Below the pieces are notes generated by a model, which saw only the letters and a list, made by a program, of their open reading frames with translations, had not been told where the DNA came from and ran no database searches. Made by a program: the position numbers and the translations under genes. Positions 10,201 through 22,126 of a stretch of 64,000 nucleotides of DNA are shown piece after piece. The first letter of the stretch is position 1; every line of letters begins with the position of its first letter. Source of the DNA: Zygaena filipendulae (lineage: Eukaryota > Arthropoda > Insecta > Lepidoptera > Zygaenidae). The stretch lies in the NCBI GenBank assembly GCA_907165275.2, contig OU015662.1, positions 5,525,501 to 5,589,500 of the forward strand, written 5' to 3'.

Positions 10201-12270
10201 AAAATGTAATAACATATTCAAATATTTCCCCTAGATGAGCTGACCCGCCCATCGCCTGATTCACGATCGATCGGCAAACTTCGCACTAAATTATTTATCT
10301 TACGTCCGACCGCTCGGAGATATTTATAAGGGCAATACTGGCTTGCAAAAGTGTTGAATGAAACATTTAAATACCCATTGATACAAAAAAAACTTGTACG
10401 TAAACATAATATTAAAAAGGTATTTCTGCAAAAAAATCATAGTAGGTGTAGAGAAAAAAATATATAATAAAATGTCCCACCAAAAGGTCATTGCCAATTT
10501 TTAAATGGAAAGTGGATCAAGTACTACACAGGATAAAGACATAGTACATTATGTTCCTTAGGGTAGTATTAGTCTTTAAAATAAAGTGCATTTAATTCTA
10601 TCCCAGGAGTTATACAAAAAAAAGTTTTTTAAAATTATGTAATCATTGCACTTACCATCAGGTGTGCCACTTGCCCGTTTGCCCCCTATGACATAAAAAA
10701 AAAAAATGTCTCCGCAGCTTCTCTTGTATAAATTTCGGGATTTCCACAGCATAATATCTTGGTTCAAATAGTTCCAAAAACACGCTTTAACAGTAAACTA
10801 AACTAAAAAGTATCTAATTTCCAGAGTTCTTGTTAAAACTAATCAAACGAGTCCCAACTCGATGGAGATGTTTCGATTAATTACAAAGTTCCCATGGCCA
10901 ACTTCTGACTCCTTCATCAGATCAACGCCATATCATAACAACAGTGCATTATCATCCGAATTACATAAACATAATTTTTTTTATTTCGATACGACAATCA
11001 TAATAGAAGTACCTGGGTTAAAATTGACTTCAAAGATTTAATTACATTGTTTGTTTGTTACAAAGAAGCGTGTCAAAAAAGTAGGTATCTTTACCTATGT
11101 GTTGCTTCAGAGCTTACCTGTAGGTAAATTTATCGGTAGATCAAGTAGAAGCGTACATACAGGGAATGTAAACAACGTAATATATTATGCAAAAAAGAGT
11201 AACAATGTATCAACGATGAAAAATTAAAATAAGCGAATACTGTATAAACGCTGTGAAATATACGGGCACATTGCAGATGGGCGTATTAGGTGTGACTACA
11301 ATAAGCGGTCGCGGAGAGCTTGCTCATACTATCGCCTATTGAACTGCGTTGATTGAGCGGCCCCAAGTATCGGCGCACCATTGAAGCAATAAAGTACTCA
11401 ACGACATGATTAATGGGCTTACAACCTACACCCAAACGCCCACATCCTCACTCACGAGACTTCATCTGACTCACCACATGAATCAAACTTATTCTCCACC
11501 ATAAAGCTGAAGTTACCGAAATTTCCGATGTATAAAAGTCAATTCTTTAGGGCATATTTCAAGATTCGTACTAGCGATGTCGAATGTAGTAAGCAATAAA
11601 TAAGTTTTTATTTGTTTATTAAGACGACATATTGTTTTCTTGCAAGGGTACTATAGACATATTGCAAATAAAATAAACTGGTAATTTAATGATATTGGCA
11701 TATAATTTAGTATATAGACAATCCCTTCTTATTGCTTCAAAAATGTTTTCTATAAAATATGATGTTTAATTTCAAGTTTGCAAACTCTTTCGTCGTTGGA
11801 GTTCTCCTGTGATTTGTTGCACAAGCTCCTTATTGTGCATGAATGGAACTTTCATAAAGTATTATAAATTTATTATTGCCTTATCTTATTTGTTGAAATA
11901 TATTTATATCTTTCGATCTGTATATTTACAAAGAACAACTTATGGTACAAAGAAATAATTTTAAGACTTAAAAGAAAAAATACATTGGTGACAGCCATTG
12001 TAATAGTTTATTTACCCACTATAGGTATGTACAAATAAAAAATGCATACCACATGGTAACTTCATTTTGGTGATTATTTTATTTTTATTTAAATTAAGAT
12101 ATCAATAAATTTCTATTAAGAAGTAATATAAACTATTAATGAATCTTTCTCATGAATATAATAGATATGTCAGAACATTTTTTGTAATTAAATTAATTTC
12201 TCTTAAAACTCTTATCCAGCATGGATAGCATATAAGGTAGCATACCTTGCGTTAATTTCGAAGTTACCCC
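10201..12270. other. Intergenic DNA with one short repeat fragment
   Basis: The only recognisable item is 10,645-10,706. There 'GCACTTACCATCAGGTGTGC' followed by 'CCCGTTTGCCCCCTATGACAT' and an A-run matches the 3' end of the repeat at 34,995-35,128. A GC-richer stretch at about 11,270-11,490 shows no gene. Confidence 0.5.
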
Positions 12271-12274
12271 GAAA

Positions 12275-12610
12275 AATACAAAATAAAAATCCCTGACAAC
12301 GTGACACGAAATTTTATGATGAACAGAGGGGCTATTATGTAACTTTTGTTTCTATCATTTTTCGGTTGCAATCAAAAATATGGCGGTTTTGCGATTAAAA
12401 TTTGCACGTTTTGACACCTTCAATATCTAGCAATCAGCCAATATAAACATACTTCAAAAGTTGAAGCTGTCTAAATATGATTAATTTATCATAAAATCAC
12501 TATTTTTCTGATTGAAACTGAAATATGATAGCAACAAAAGTTACATAATTGGCCTGCAGTTGAGTAGTTAAGGCGTAAAAGCGAAGGACACAAACAAAAA
12601 AAAAAATAGT
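12275..12610 (-). mobile_element. Lep1-like Helitron fragment split by a MITE
   Basis: The reverse-oriented Lep1 text 'CCCTGACAACGTGACACGAA…GATGAACAG' stops at 12,326 and resumes at 12,557 with 'CAGTTGAGTAGTTAAGGCGT'. Removing 12,327-12,556 and one CAG restores the usual 'GATGATCGGTTGAGTGGTTAAGG'-type sequence. The inner element therefore jumped into the older Helitron. Confidence 0.7.
12327..12556. mobile_element. MITE nested in a Helitron
   Basis: The ends are inverted: GGGGCTATTATGTAACTTTT…GTTTCTATCAT on the left and the complement of CATATGATAGCAACAAAAGT…on the right, about 35 bases with a few mismatches. A CAG lies at both junctions (12,324-12,326 and 12,557-12,559), which fits either a 3-bp target duplication or CAG-type TIR ends. 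About 230 bases, no coding potential. Confidence 0.7.
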
Positions 12611-14435
12611 TCGCTATTTGTACTATTTTGTGCAAGAAGAATAAATAAAAAGTAGCCTATGACACTCAGGATCACTCTATCTTCCTTTAAGAGAATCGTT
12701 TATTTTAAGTCAATAAAATCATCTCTACATTCCATCTACCAAAACTACTTTCCTAATTAAAGCAAGTTTTATTGATCGTTCCCAATTCTTTATGTAGTTT
12801 ACAATAATTGTCTTATTATTATCAAACAAACAGCATTACAAAAGAATAAATCTATGTATTTTTATTAATGGTTTCCTCCAGCATCCTACTTCCTTAAAAA
12901 ACGTCATGGCTTTATGTCAAGCACCCTCCCTGTTTCATTCTCTCATTCAGCCTTACACAATCTTGTGTCCCTGACCTATATTTGTGTCATGTATGCATAA
13001 ACGTTTATTTTTTTCTCTGTTGGTCTAGCAAGCATGGATATAGACCTGCTCAGTTAAACAATAATTTGCAATACGCAATGCAATATAGATTATATTTTCT
13101 TGAGTACCTACATAGATTATTTTTGAATAATTCACCCATTGATTACACAGTCATAGTAACTTTATAAGTTTAACTACACACTATTAATATCTGGCCCAAA
13201 TATCCAAACTTGGGAAGTCTGCCAAGCAATGACGCGGTGTCTACGCGCGGCTACGAATAACGCCGCTACGAATAACGCTGCTAGGACGCGCCATGAAACA
13301 ACTAAAGCTCCACCCACATAGGTATAACTTTCTGCTACGTGGCAATAAATTTACCACCTACGCACCGCTGACGTATTTTTTCACAAAATAAGCTTAAAGG
13401 CAACCATCGGCTAGTATTATAATATAACATATAAATAATGAAACTCCGAATCTCCGACATTAAATAGTGAAACGGGTTAAATTAAAGTATCTGCCGGAGG
13501 AAGTTTGGTTGGAACCAATCAGACAACAAACTATATCACTACTAACAAAATAACTATATTATCGACAGCATAATTGTGAGGAGTGAGAATGCCACTTTGC
13601 TCACCTGTTAACATTTATATGGGGTGATAACAAAGACCAGCTGGTGAAGTTAGAGCGAGGTAGCGCGTGCGCTAACCAGACGTCCCTGGCAATGGGAAAA
13701 TATACATTTTCTTACATGCGCGGAAATATTGTCAATACCAGGCCAGCGACACTCCCTTGAACCAAAAGTTACTATGGATTTATGCGCGAACTTTTTAACC
13801 AACATTGGAATACTTAACTAAATTTCTATGGCCGCGTCATACATTGCATTGGTATGGTTGGCACAAAATGCTTTCATAGATCGGATCAGCGATTAGTATG
13901 GAAGTGCCTACTCTTAAAACGTAGTGATTATTTGCTCAGTGGTCAATACTTTGAATAAAGAACACGCGAAGTATCATATTTACGTAGACTGAAAAACCAA
14001 AAGCACTTCCCGGCGCGTTCTTTGAATTTGGAACGAAGAGCGCGCCGACAATCTTGTATGAAACGATGTGCTGTTTGAATTTAGAACTCTTTCATCTATC
14101 GTACACATTGCGTTCTCGTGGCTGTATAGCCACAGATGCGTTTACCTTTTGGCACAAACTGTAAAATAAAAAAAAAATGGCTGTAAAGCCGAGTTCGTTG
14201 TTATTTTGTTAATAAATTTATAAATAATTAAATTTATTAATTAAAAGGCCCTTTTTTATTTCCTTGCATTTTTTTAAGAAAAGCACTATTTATGCCTCGG
14301 CCAAAATGGCAATTGCCTATTTCGCTGCCTTTGCAATAGTGTACTACTATTATCTAATCTCGTCGACATACTTTTATTCTATATTTCTTGAATGATATTT
14401 GAGTTACGTACTCTACACTAATACTACCAGTTTTA
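12611..14435. other. Intergenic DNA
   Basis: At 13,240-13,310 there is a short tandem of 'GGCTACGAATAACGCC' type units. At 14,014-14,050 a small inverted pair around GGCGCGTTC/GAGCGCGCC is seen. No gene was recognised. Confidence 0.4.
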
Positions 14436-14439
14436 ATAT

Positions 14440-15966
14440 CAGTATTAGTATTAAATTAAATTTAAACCAACATTCCTTGCGGAAACGTAGCCCTATAATC
14501 TCTAGAGTGACTCCAATACCTAAAATTAGATCGACATCGGATATAATAGCTTTTCGGCCTATAGCAGTGTTAAATATTTTTGGTAAATATTCGAATCGAT
14601 AGTAAATAGATATATCATTCGACAAATCAGTCCCTATATCCATGACTCTCAGCATGGCTTCCGTGAGGCGCGCTCTACTACCACTAATCTCATCACTTTC
14701 GTAGATTATGTAGCTAATGAAATTGACGTTTCACGGCAGGTTGACGCAATATTTTTAGATTTCAGGCGGGCTTTTGATGTGGTGGACAATGACATCTTGT
14801 TGAGGAAGTTATCATCTATGGGAGCAACCCCAAAGCTGCTCAATTTCCTTGCAGACTATCAGAGAGATCGTAGGCAATACGTGCAGCTGCAGAGCTATCT
14901 CTCTGATGAATACTACACCAGATCAGGAGTAAGTCAAGGTAGTACGCTTGGGCCCACACTTTTCATGATAATGATCAATGATCTCCCTGAAGTACTCGAA
15001 ACATCAAGATGTCTTATGTTTGCTGACGATTTGAAGATATTTAGAGCAGTCACTGATGTCGCCGACTGTCGAGCACTGCAGCGAGATATCGAGGCCGTGG
15101 AGAGGTGGAGTTGTTCGAACAGGCTGGGTCTCAACATCGATAAGTGTAAGGTTGTCAATTTCTCTAGGTCACGACAGCCATTACGTCACCCCTACGCCTT
15201 GGGTGGAACGTCACTAGAAAATTTAAAGATAATCCGTGATTTGGGGTTGCTAGTTGACAGTAGACTTGATTTTCATGATCATGTGATAGATATCTGTTCG
15301 AGTGCTAATAAAACTTTAGGCTTCATTATAAGAACAGCATCACAATTTCAAGATGTTAGAGTTGCTATCCTTTTGTTCAATGCGTATGTTCGCAGTAAAT
15401 TAGAGTATGGTGCAATTATATGGGATCCTCGAGAAGATAAGTACTCTCTTATGATAGAAAAATTACAAAGAAAATTTTGTAGATATGTTTATAAAAGAAA
15501 TTACGGCTATTATCCATTTTTTTTTCCCTCACTATTTGTGTCTGGTATGGTCGGACTGGATACCCTGGCGTTGAGACGTAAGGTACAGCTAGCTGTGCAC
15601 TATTGCTTGTTATTACGTCACAAAATAAGTAAGCCACAAGTATTGGCTAATATTAGGCTATATGTACCAATTAACTATATGCGGACAGGTAGGCGGTGGC
15701 ATCAGTTGTTCTCTGTCGAAGTGACTGGAACTCTCCGTCGGCGTAATGCACCAACACTGAGAGCGTTAACACTGCTCAACCGAGTCGCGGGAGAGATCCC
15801 GCAAGTCGACATATTTGTAGACAATATTAGTAAATTAATATTAACATTAAGATTGTATATGCCATAGTGTAGATGTTTGTTCTCAACAACAATGTAACAA
15901 GAGAGGCGATTTGGCGAACACTGTAAGCCTATCTTGTTTTAAATAAATAAATAAATAAATAAATAG
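14440..15966 (+). pseudogene. 5'-truncated non-LTR retrotransposon (LINE), reverse transcriptase and C-terminal part
   Basis: A frame at 14,480-14,602 gives the RT start motif 'FRPIAVLNIFGK' and then hits a stop. The reading continues in another frame from about 14,610 ('SQHGFREARSTTT', 'IFLDFRRAFDVVD') into a 362-codon open stretch (14,779-15,867). In that stretch GVSQGSTLGP is at residues 50-59 and the catalytic FADD at 81-84, followed by a thumb-like region and a C-terminal zone with 'YVRSKLEYGAIIWDP'. This is the layout of Jockey/CR1-type LINEs. The 3' end is a (TAAA)n tail at 15,940-15,966. The endonuclease half and first ORF are missing. The frameshift and stop mean this copy cannot encode an active protein. 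Confidence 0.85.
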
Positions 15967-16990
15967 ACCTCGGTACTTCCTGCGGGGTTAGGTTAATATT
16001 TAAGCGCGGCAAGTCTTGGCTGTGGTAGTGGTACCGCCTTTTACTTATAAATACACCAAGTTACGAGTATTTTACCACTGATTAATTTGAATTAAAAATT
16101 CATTTTCATTAACCGTATCTATTTAGTAGCTGAAGCAACCGCTATTGTTAATTTATCCCGACTAGTATCTATAATAATTGAACTCAACTATACCTACGCA
16201 CTAAAGGTCAGAATAATATTTTTTTTTTATTCTCTAGGATGGCAAAGTTATTGTAGCGTAGGTGTCTATCCTACTCTACATGGGACGCTACTGACTATTT
16301 AACTATAGCCACATAGCCAGTAGCATCACGTTATGAAATAGGAACCTAAGTAGGTAACCCGCATAGCGGGACAACATCTTGTTTAAATCCGATAAGTTTT
16401 AGACAAAAAACGGTGAATCCAAAAGTGCTTCTACGCTAAGCTTTGGCTTATGGAAAGGTTGTTTGCACGATGTATGGCTTTGAACGTAAAGTTCTACCTC
16501 ACTTTAACGTGTATTATTTATTTTGAATTGCATCAAATCACCATATCAAAATTATCGAAGAAAATATTGAATATCAGAATACGGTGAATTAATTATCCTA
16601 TGAGTTTTCAGTAGAAGTATAACGTAATCAAATCAATAGGTAGGTATAACTGCAAATGAAAAACCAGATGCTTGTATCAGTGTGTATGGTACACAAGCAA
16701 GAAGTAAAAAACAATAAAAATTTGACATCTATTGATTGATTGTCTGATGATACCTACTAATTTTTGTTACGAAAAACATGTTTCACAAAACACATCCTTA
16801 CCGCTTATAAACAATTTTCAATTCAAAACCTAAAAATTTTATATACCAGTAAACATAAAAAAATAAAGATACCATTCTATAAGTACATATTAAGTAATAC
16901 GTAATAATAATCGGAAATGTCGTAAGGAAAATGTTTAACGTAACTGTTATTTAATAGAAAACACAATTAAGTTGATGGAATAATAATTCA
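15967..16990. other. AT-rich intergenic DNA
   Basis: No gene or known repeat was recognised. Confidence 0.4.
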
Positions 16991-16991
16991 A

Positions 16992-17260
16992 TTGTGTACG
17001 TCTATGACCGATTCTGCTCCCTCTAAACCCAAAGCCACCACGACGCGCACCACTTGCGTCTCGATAAGGGTCTCCTCGCGTAATATCGATATTAGCATAC
17101 TCGCGTTTAGCCGATCGGCCGTTGCGACGGGGGCATGTGAGGGGAGACTTAGATACAGGAGCGGAAGCAGAATCGTCCTTCAGTTCAGTTCGAAGCCGAC
17201 TTGCCGCCGACTAGTCTGAGCTGTTAGTCTCGCCGAGACAGTGAGCGAACTAAATTAACA
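16992..17260 (+). promoter_or_regulatory. GC-richer island, possible promoter or first exon
   Basis: The block is CpG-rich against an AT-rich background. It contains an arthropod initiator-like CCTTCAGTTCAGTTCG at about 17,175-17,190 and, 55 bases downstream, GAGACAGTGAGCGAA, which could serve as a splice donor. There is no TATA box. It shares the 15-mer TCGATAAGGGTCTCC (17,061-17,075) with a second island at 19,504. It is on the same strand as and upstream of the jeb-like exons, so it may be a first exon of that gene. That link is only inferred. Confidence 0.3.
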
Positions 17261-18520
17261 GTGGCCTTGTTATTTCGAACCGCTTATTAGTTTGATAACA
17301 TTAATAAAATTCTTTCTTTCTTCTAACAAATCCGCATTCACAGTTATAATAAGTACGTACCTATATTAAGGATTGTAGCATTATAGTGATGCAGTAGCAG
17401 TTCCCTCTCCTCCTATAGCAATAATATTAATATATCTAATAACTAACAATAAAAAATGTAATATTTATGAAGTACGCGTTTCTCTTTTGAAAAAAGTTAT
17501 CAATATGACTAAAAAACTAAGGGTTCAATACAATCTATCACTTACTTTTTATCTCCTTGGAACTAAAATTTTAAAAATTTCTTAAAATAAGTCAATCATT
17601 CTGAACTTGCAGTTTTATATTATACTATAGCTAGGGCCCGTTGGTTCTCGGTATTCCTACGAAAACTCCGAGATAAAACCTACATCCAAAGTTACCAACT
17701 CTCTCTTTACAATATTAGTGTAGATACGCATATACGTATAAATAGATATATTCATGTAGATGTAGATAAAATGAGTAAGAACATCGTTAATTACTCGTCG
17801 GCGTCGGTATTTCTTACCAAAAACAATTTATTTTAAGCAATTGAATGAAATTAAAATCAATTAGCCGTCGCAACACGTAAAGCAGTCACTACACTGTTTC
17901 ATTTGGTAAATACTTATTAAGTAGGTACGAGTATCTAGGCTAACCAACATATCGCTGCTTCAATTCAAGTGATTGCTAGAGGAGATTTAAGCATATATTT
18001 GTATTTAAGGTGTCCCCTAAATCAACGTCAAGCTAGAACCGGGTGATAGGCTAAGTCATCATTTAATAGAAAAACGTAAAAAAATAATCTTAAAAAAAAA
18101 AATGGTCATTTATAAAATTTATAAAAATTTACACCGTTCGTTACGTCTGTTGCTACAAACCTTAAATTTTTATAAATTTTCTTCTTATTTTTCAATTCTG
18201 AATAGTGTTTCTGAAAACTACTGCTTAAAATTAAAGTTTTTGCCCATGAAGTTTTCAAAATTATTGCTTTCGTCAGTTTTTAATTCCTTTTTTTTAATTA
18301 GGCATAGCAAAGACTTATATTTTTCTGATAACAGTTGTTATGACAGCCTATCACCTGGATCTGGCTTGATGTCGATTTACGGGATATCCTGTATATTTTG
18401 TACTATTGAATTGAAGCAGCGATATGGTACACATTGGCTTTGTTAAAGTTAGCTCCATCATTTTTCATAACACGACGATTAATTTTTTTTTAATAATGTC
18501 GAAATATATTTTGTACTTGC
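17261..18520. other. AT-rich intergenic or intronic DNA
   Basis: A 114-codon frame at 18,102-18,446 (+) has biased low-complexity composition, no known domain and no homolog recognised. It is not called a gene. Confidence 0.4.
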
Positions 18521-18522
18521 TG

Positions 18523-18695
18523 TTCCCCGCGGGATCATCCGCGTTAATTTCGGAGTTCTCGTAGGAGTAGGAATTTAGGAATAAAAATTACCCTTGACAA
18601 CAGATATGCAAAATTTTATGATGATCAGCTGAGTAGATAAGGCGAGAAAGCGTAACAAACAAACAAATAAACTTACATTCTGATTTATAGTAGTA
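18523..18695 (-). mobile_element. Lep1-like Helitron copy
   Basis: It reads GCTGTTCCCCGCGGGATCAT at the left, 'TTAATTTCGGAGTTCTCG', 'GATGATCAGCTGAGTAGATAAGG' and 'GCGTAACAAACAAACAAA' in order, which is the reverse orientation of the family. The terminal ACTAG is lost. Confidence 0.65.
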
Positions 18696-19330
18696 GGTAC
18701 CAAAATTTAATAGAATTAAGTACCACTAGTAAGGGTTACTTAATTCTGTTAACTTTTGCTTACGGTATTTCGAGCTATTTGTTCCTTAATACCTAAATAT
18801 TTAAAGTGTTCTATAAATACATAGTTAAAATACAGACAGTTTAATGCTATGTGAATACAAAAGTGTGTTGCGAGAAAGTTCAACTCGCACGGTCGGACCA
18901 AATATTATTTGACAAGCAAGACCAGCGCCGCGCGTCGCGGTGCGCCCCAAGGGTCTGGCCTGACTTATTTACCGACAAATGAGTCTGCACGTTGAATTTT
19001 ATATGAAAACCTTTTATTACTATACCTACATCCGCACTATTTTTATAAATACTTAATCATCTAATCAAATTAGTAAATAACAAATTTTTACTATACCTAC
19101 CTATTTTCAGGGTGAAACTAAATTTTACTTAAACGAGTAGGTAGGTATATGCCAAGACTCCATTTGTTTATTGCCAAATTAATAACTACCCGTTTAATTG
19201 TTTCTCTTAGATACTATTTTGTAGCATCCGCAAACAAAAGATCGAATCTCCAGTTCCAATAGAGGTTGGATAACTGAAACTACTTATGAATGCACAAGAC
19301 GTTACCGTTTCCACAAAGGTGAATAGACAG
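18696..19330. other. Intergenic or intronic DNA
   Basis: There is a small GC-rich patch at 18,925-18,965. No gene was recognised. Confidence 0.35.
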
Positions 19331-19334
19331 AAAG

Positions 19335-19550
19335 TAGAGGGCGCACGCCGCGGCCCTCACTTTCCCCGGCGTATCTAAAAATAGAAGCTCACGACTGAAG
19401 GGCTCCGCTCCGCAGTACATGTTGCGCCGCTACGTGACAACGACAACGAACGCACTGGCCGTCAATTCTACTAACGTTCAACGCAGCTCGATTCGCTCCT
19501 GCTTCGATAAGGGTCTCCCTACTTATAGAGACATCGCGACGCCTGTCCTC
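19335..19550 (+). promoter_or_regulatory. Second GC-richer island, possible promoter
   Basis: A CpG-rich block ends just before a MITE. It carries the same 15-mer TCGATAAGGGTCTCC (19,504-19,518) as the island 2.4 kb upstream. No TATA box or convincing exon was found. It may be an alternative promoter of the plus-strand gene ending at 25,808. Confidence 0.25.
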
Positions 19551-19697
19551 TTAGTCAAGTTGACAATCTATAATAAATATAAACGTTAACACATAGAAAA
19601 CTAAGGAATGAATCGTTGTGTCACGTGGTCACGCAAAACTATAAATAATAGACGTTTGATTGGACGATTTTACGTGATAGATTGTCAACTTGGCTAA
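19551..19697. mobile_element. ~147-bp MITE with ~21-bp TIRs, copy 1
   Basis: TTAGTCAAGTTGACAATCTA at the left is mirrored by TAGATTGTCAACTTGGCTAA at the right with one mismatch. The inside has 'GTCACGTGGTCACG' and a TTTGATTGGACG block. A relative lies at 61,750-61,898 with the same CAAGTTGACAA ends and the same CACGTGGTCACG core. Confidence 0.75.
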
Positions 19698-20185
19698 GGG
19701 AGCTGATCAGATGAATGCGAGTGTGCTAGTTAGTATTGATATAGGTTGGGAGATCCTAATTAAAACGGGAGTAGAGGAGTTGTGTTGTGTGTGAGTAGAA
19801 CTGAGGCGTTGAGTCTGCTCATCGATACGTTGCCAGTTTCGTCACGTTGGTTGTATTAATATATAAAATCAACTTTTACTACAATATATTTCCTCTTCGA
19901 TTTAATAAACAAGCCTCTAATTTTCTCTCAATATACCTACAACCTACATCTTAGTCTCCAATGTGTAAGAAATAATAACCTTCAAAACGTTAAATTCCGA
20001 TTAAAAGTAATAAAAAAAATTAAGTCATTACTACTAAAAGGTAGTAAGGGTTAAAGTTAAGTTAGGGTTAAGTTTCGGAACTTACTGAGTTAGGTACTTA
20101 ATATATAGGTAAGTATATATTTTTTTACAAAATATAAAACTCGTTAGAGTATCTTGCCGAACATTAATAACTGAATTAATTGATT
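19698..20185. other. AT-rich DNA
   Basis: No feature was recognised. Confidence 0.35.
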
Positions 20186-20189
20186 TTTT

Positions 20190-20490
20190 AATCTATCTAT
20201 CTACTATCTTTAAACGAGAAATTCTTGTATATTATGTCTCGTTTCGTCGTCGTTTGTCGTTTTTATGTCTGAATCTCGGAAACGGCTCCAACGATTTTCA
20301 TGAAATTTGGTATGCAGGGGGTTTCAGGGGCTATTAATCGATCTAGCTAGGTTTCAGTTTTAGAAAACGTCGTTTTATCCGTGTTTTCAGGCAATGAAAA
20401 ATGAGTGTTTGTTTTTCTACGTAATTACAGATAGCGCTATACACAACGAGCGAATGAAGCTCTGTGACCCAGATATTAATATTATAACTA
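20190..20490 (+). repeat. 'AAACGAGAAATTCTTGTAT' lepidopteran repeat, copy 1 (family B)
   Basis: It shares, in order, 'CTATCTACTATCTTTAAACG', 'GAATCTCGGAAACGGCTC', 'GATCTAGCTAGGTT', 'AACGTCGTTTTATCC', 'GGCAATGAAAAATGAGTG' and 'CACCCAGATATT' with 45,960-46,225. A common moth repeat of unknown class. The 60-codon frame at 20,394 lies in it and is not a gene. Confidence 0.7.
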
Positions 20491-20859
20491 TAGAGAGAGA
20501 TTTTTCCAAAGCAAAACCATTTACAAAACGATCAGTAGTGTTTCCCTCCGACTTTTTTATGTACCTACTGTATTGATGTGCTATTAAAATATCAAATAAT
20601 GACATAAATACCAGTAACGGATTAACCACGTAGCAAGTCAGATATAATATAGGAGGCTGGTCCAATGGGAAGACGTAATAGATAGTTATCCTAAGGGAAA
20701 ACACAAAATATTATGTGATAAAGTATAGCGTAGTAGATTAGGAATTTCAATGATGCAAACGTTTGGAAATGAATTGCTCTATAACAAAAAATATTTTTTA
20801 TTTTGTAATCCTATTTTATAAGTACCTAGTACCAAGCTACCTGATTGTACCAATAATAA

Positions 20860-21020
20860 AAAGAACGCTGCTGAGTTTCTTGTCAGTTCTTCTCAGTAGA
20901 GCGCGCGTTCCGAACTGACAGTAATTCATCAACTTCATTTTAAGAACCGCTTGCTGACGATTATAAGTGATTGTACCTACCGATCCTAAGTAATAAACAT
21001 GTTTGGAATTTTGGACACTA
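20860..21020 (+). repeat. Lepidopteran 'GCTGAGTTTCTTGTC' repeat fragment
   Basis: GCTGAGTTTCTTGTCAGTTC followed by 'TTCTCAGTAGAGCGCGCGTTCCGAAC' (in two parts) and a trailing 'GATTGTACCTAC…AATAAACATG' is a pattern seen widely at the 3' ends of moth retroelements. Only one copy is in this window, so the call rests on memory of the motif. Confidence 0.5.
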
Positions 21021-21600
21021 AATAAATCATAAATGCTTACGTACATTATTTATTATGCTGCAAGTTGATACCGACATCACAACACGTATCCCTTATATCA
21101 AGGGATTTGGCTTCGGGGCTCGCGCTGTCTTAACCCAACACTGATAAAGGCAGGTCTTGAAACAAATTATTATTAATAATAATGATATAATAATGCTTGA
21201 ACATTATCAACAACGTACCTACATAACAGAAGCTTCCACTTTGGGTATAAGGTAACAGCTGGTTGAAGTGATTTATTTAAGCCGTCGATAAAATTCATGC
21301 TTAATTTATAACTAAGTAAAATATAATTTTTTAAGAAACAGCGATAACTCGCACAGAAAACCTTGTATAAAGGGACGGTGAATAACTCTCAGAGGATGCA
21401 GTGATCCGTCAACGCGTTGGCAACAAGCGCGCTCAATTTTCATTAATGTTTTTTATAGACAATTAGGTACGTCAAAATTATTTTTTTAAATATTTGAGAT
21501 GAAAATCGAATAACGATTACACTCCTTCCATACGTAAAGTAAACCTTTCTCATTTATACACTTATTTGTAAATAAACTTATGATATATCATAAGTTAATT
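21020..21600. other. AT-rich intergenic or intronic DNA
   Basis: Nothing was recognised until 21,600-21,665, where 'CCATTCCAAGTCGGCAACGC' resembles the start of the repeat at 34,995. Confidence 0.4.
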
Positions 21601-21801
21601 AAGTCCCATCCCCATTCCAAGTCGGCAACGCACTTGCAAGCCTCTTGCAAGCCCTGGGCCCTTATTCACTATGGCCATAACACGCCGCGTTAGGATAAGA
21701 CGCCGCAAAAACAGTTTTTCCCTTGCGATCAAAGAAGTTTCACTTTAAAAATATACGTTTACGACGTGTACTGTACAACGTGTATACAGAATATTAATCC
21801 T

Positions 21802-22126
21802 TACTAATATTATAAATGCGAAAGTAACCCTCCCTGTCTCTCTGTCTGTCTGTCTGTCTGTTACGCTTTCACGCCTTAATGGCTTAACTGATCATTATGA
21901 AATTTTGCATACACATTGTCAGGGGTATACAAAAAAAAAGACATAGGGTACTTATTATCCCGGAATTCCCGCAGGAACTCCGAAATTAATGCGAGTGAAA
22001 CTGCATTAAATTTTGAATACTAAACGTTGTCAGGAGTAGAGAAAAGGATATAGGGTACTTTTATGCCAGAAATCCCGCGGGATCTCCGAAATTAACGCGG
22101 GTGAAACCGCGGGGAACAGCTAGTTT
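21802..22126 (+). mobile_element. Lep1-like Helitron with duplicated 3' part
   Basis: It starts CCTTACTAATATTATAAATG (about 21,797), has (GTCT)n at 21,840-21,860, and runs through 'GACATAGGGTACTTATTATC' and 'GCGAGTGAAACTGCATTAAA'. It then repeats a second 'GTTGTCAGGAGTAGAGAAAAG…GTGAAACCGCGGGGAACAGCTAGT' ending at 22,126. The tail module is therefore present twice, the second time intact with CTAGT. Confidence 0.75.

Noticed and set aside
18102..18446. 114-codon plus-strand frame
   Set aside because: Low-complexity composition (Lys, Phe, Leu, Ser), no domain, AT-driven; no start or splice support.
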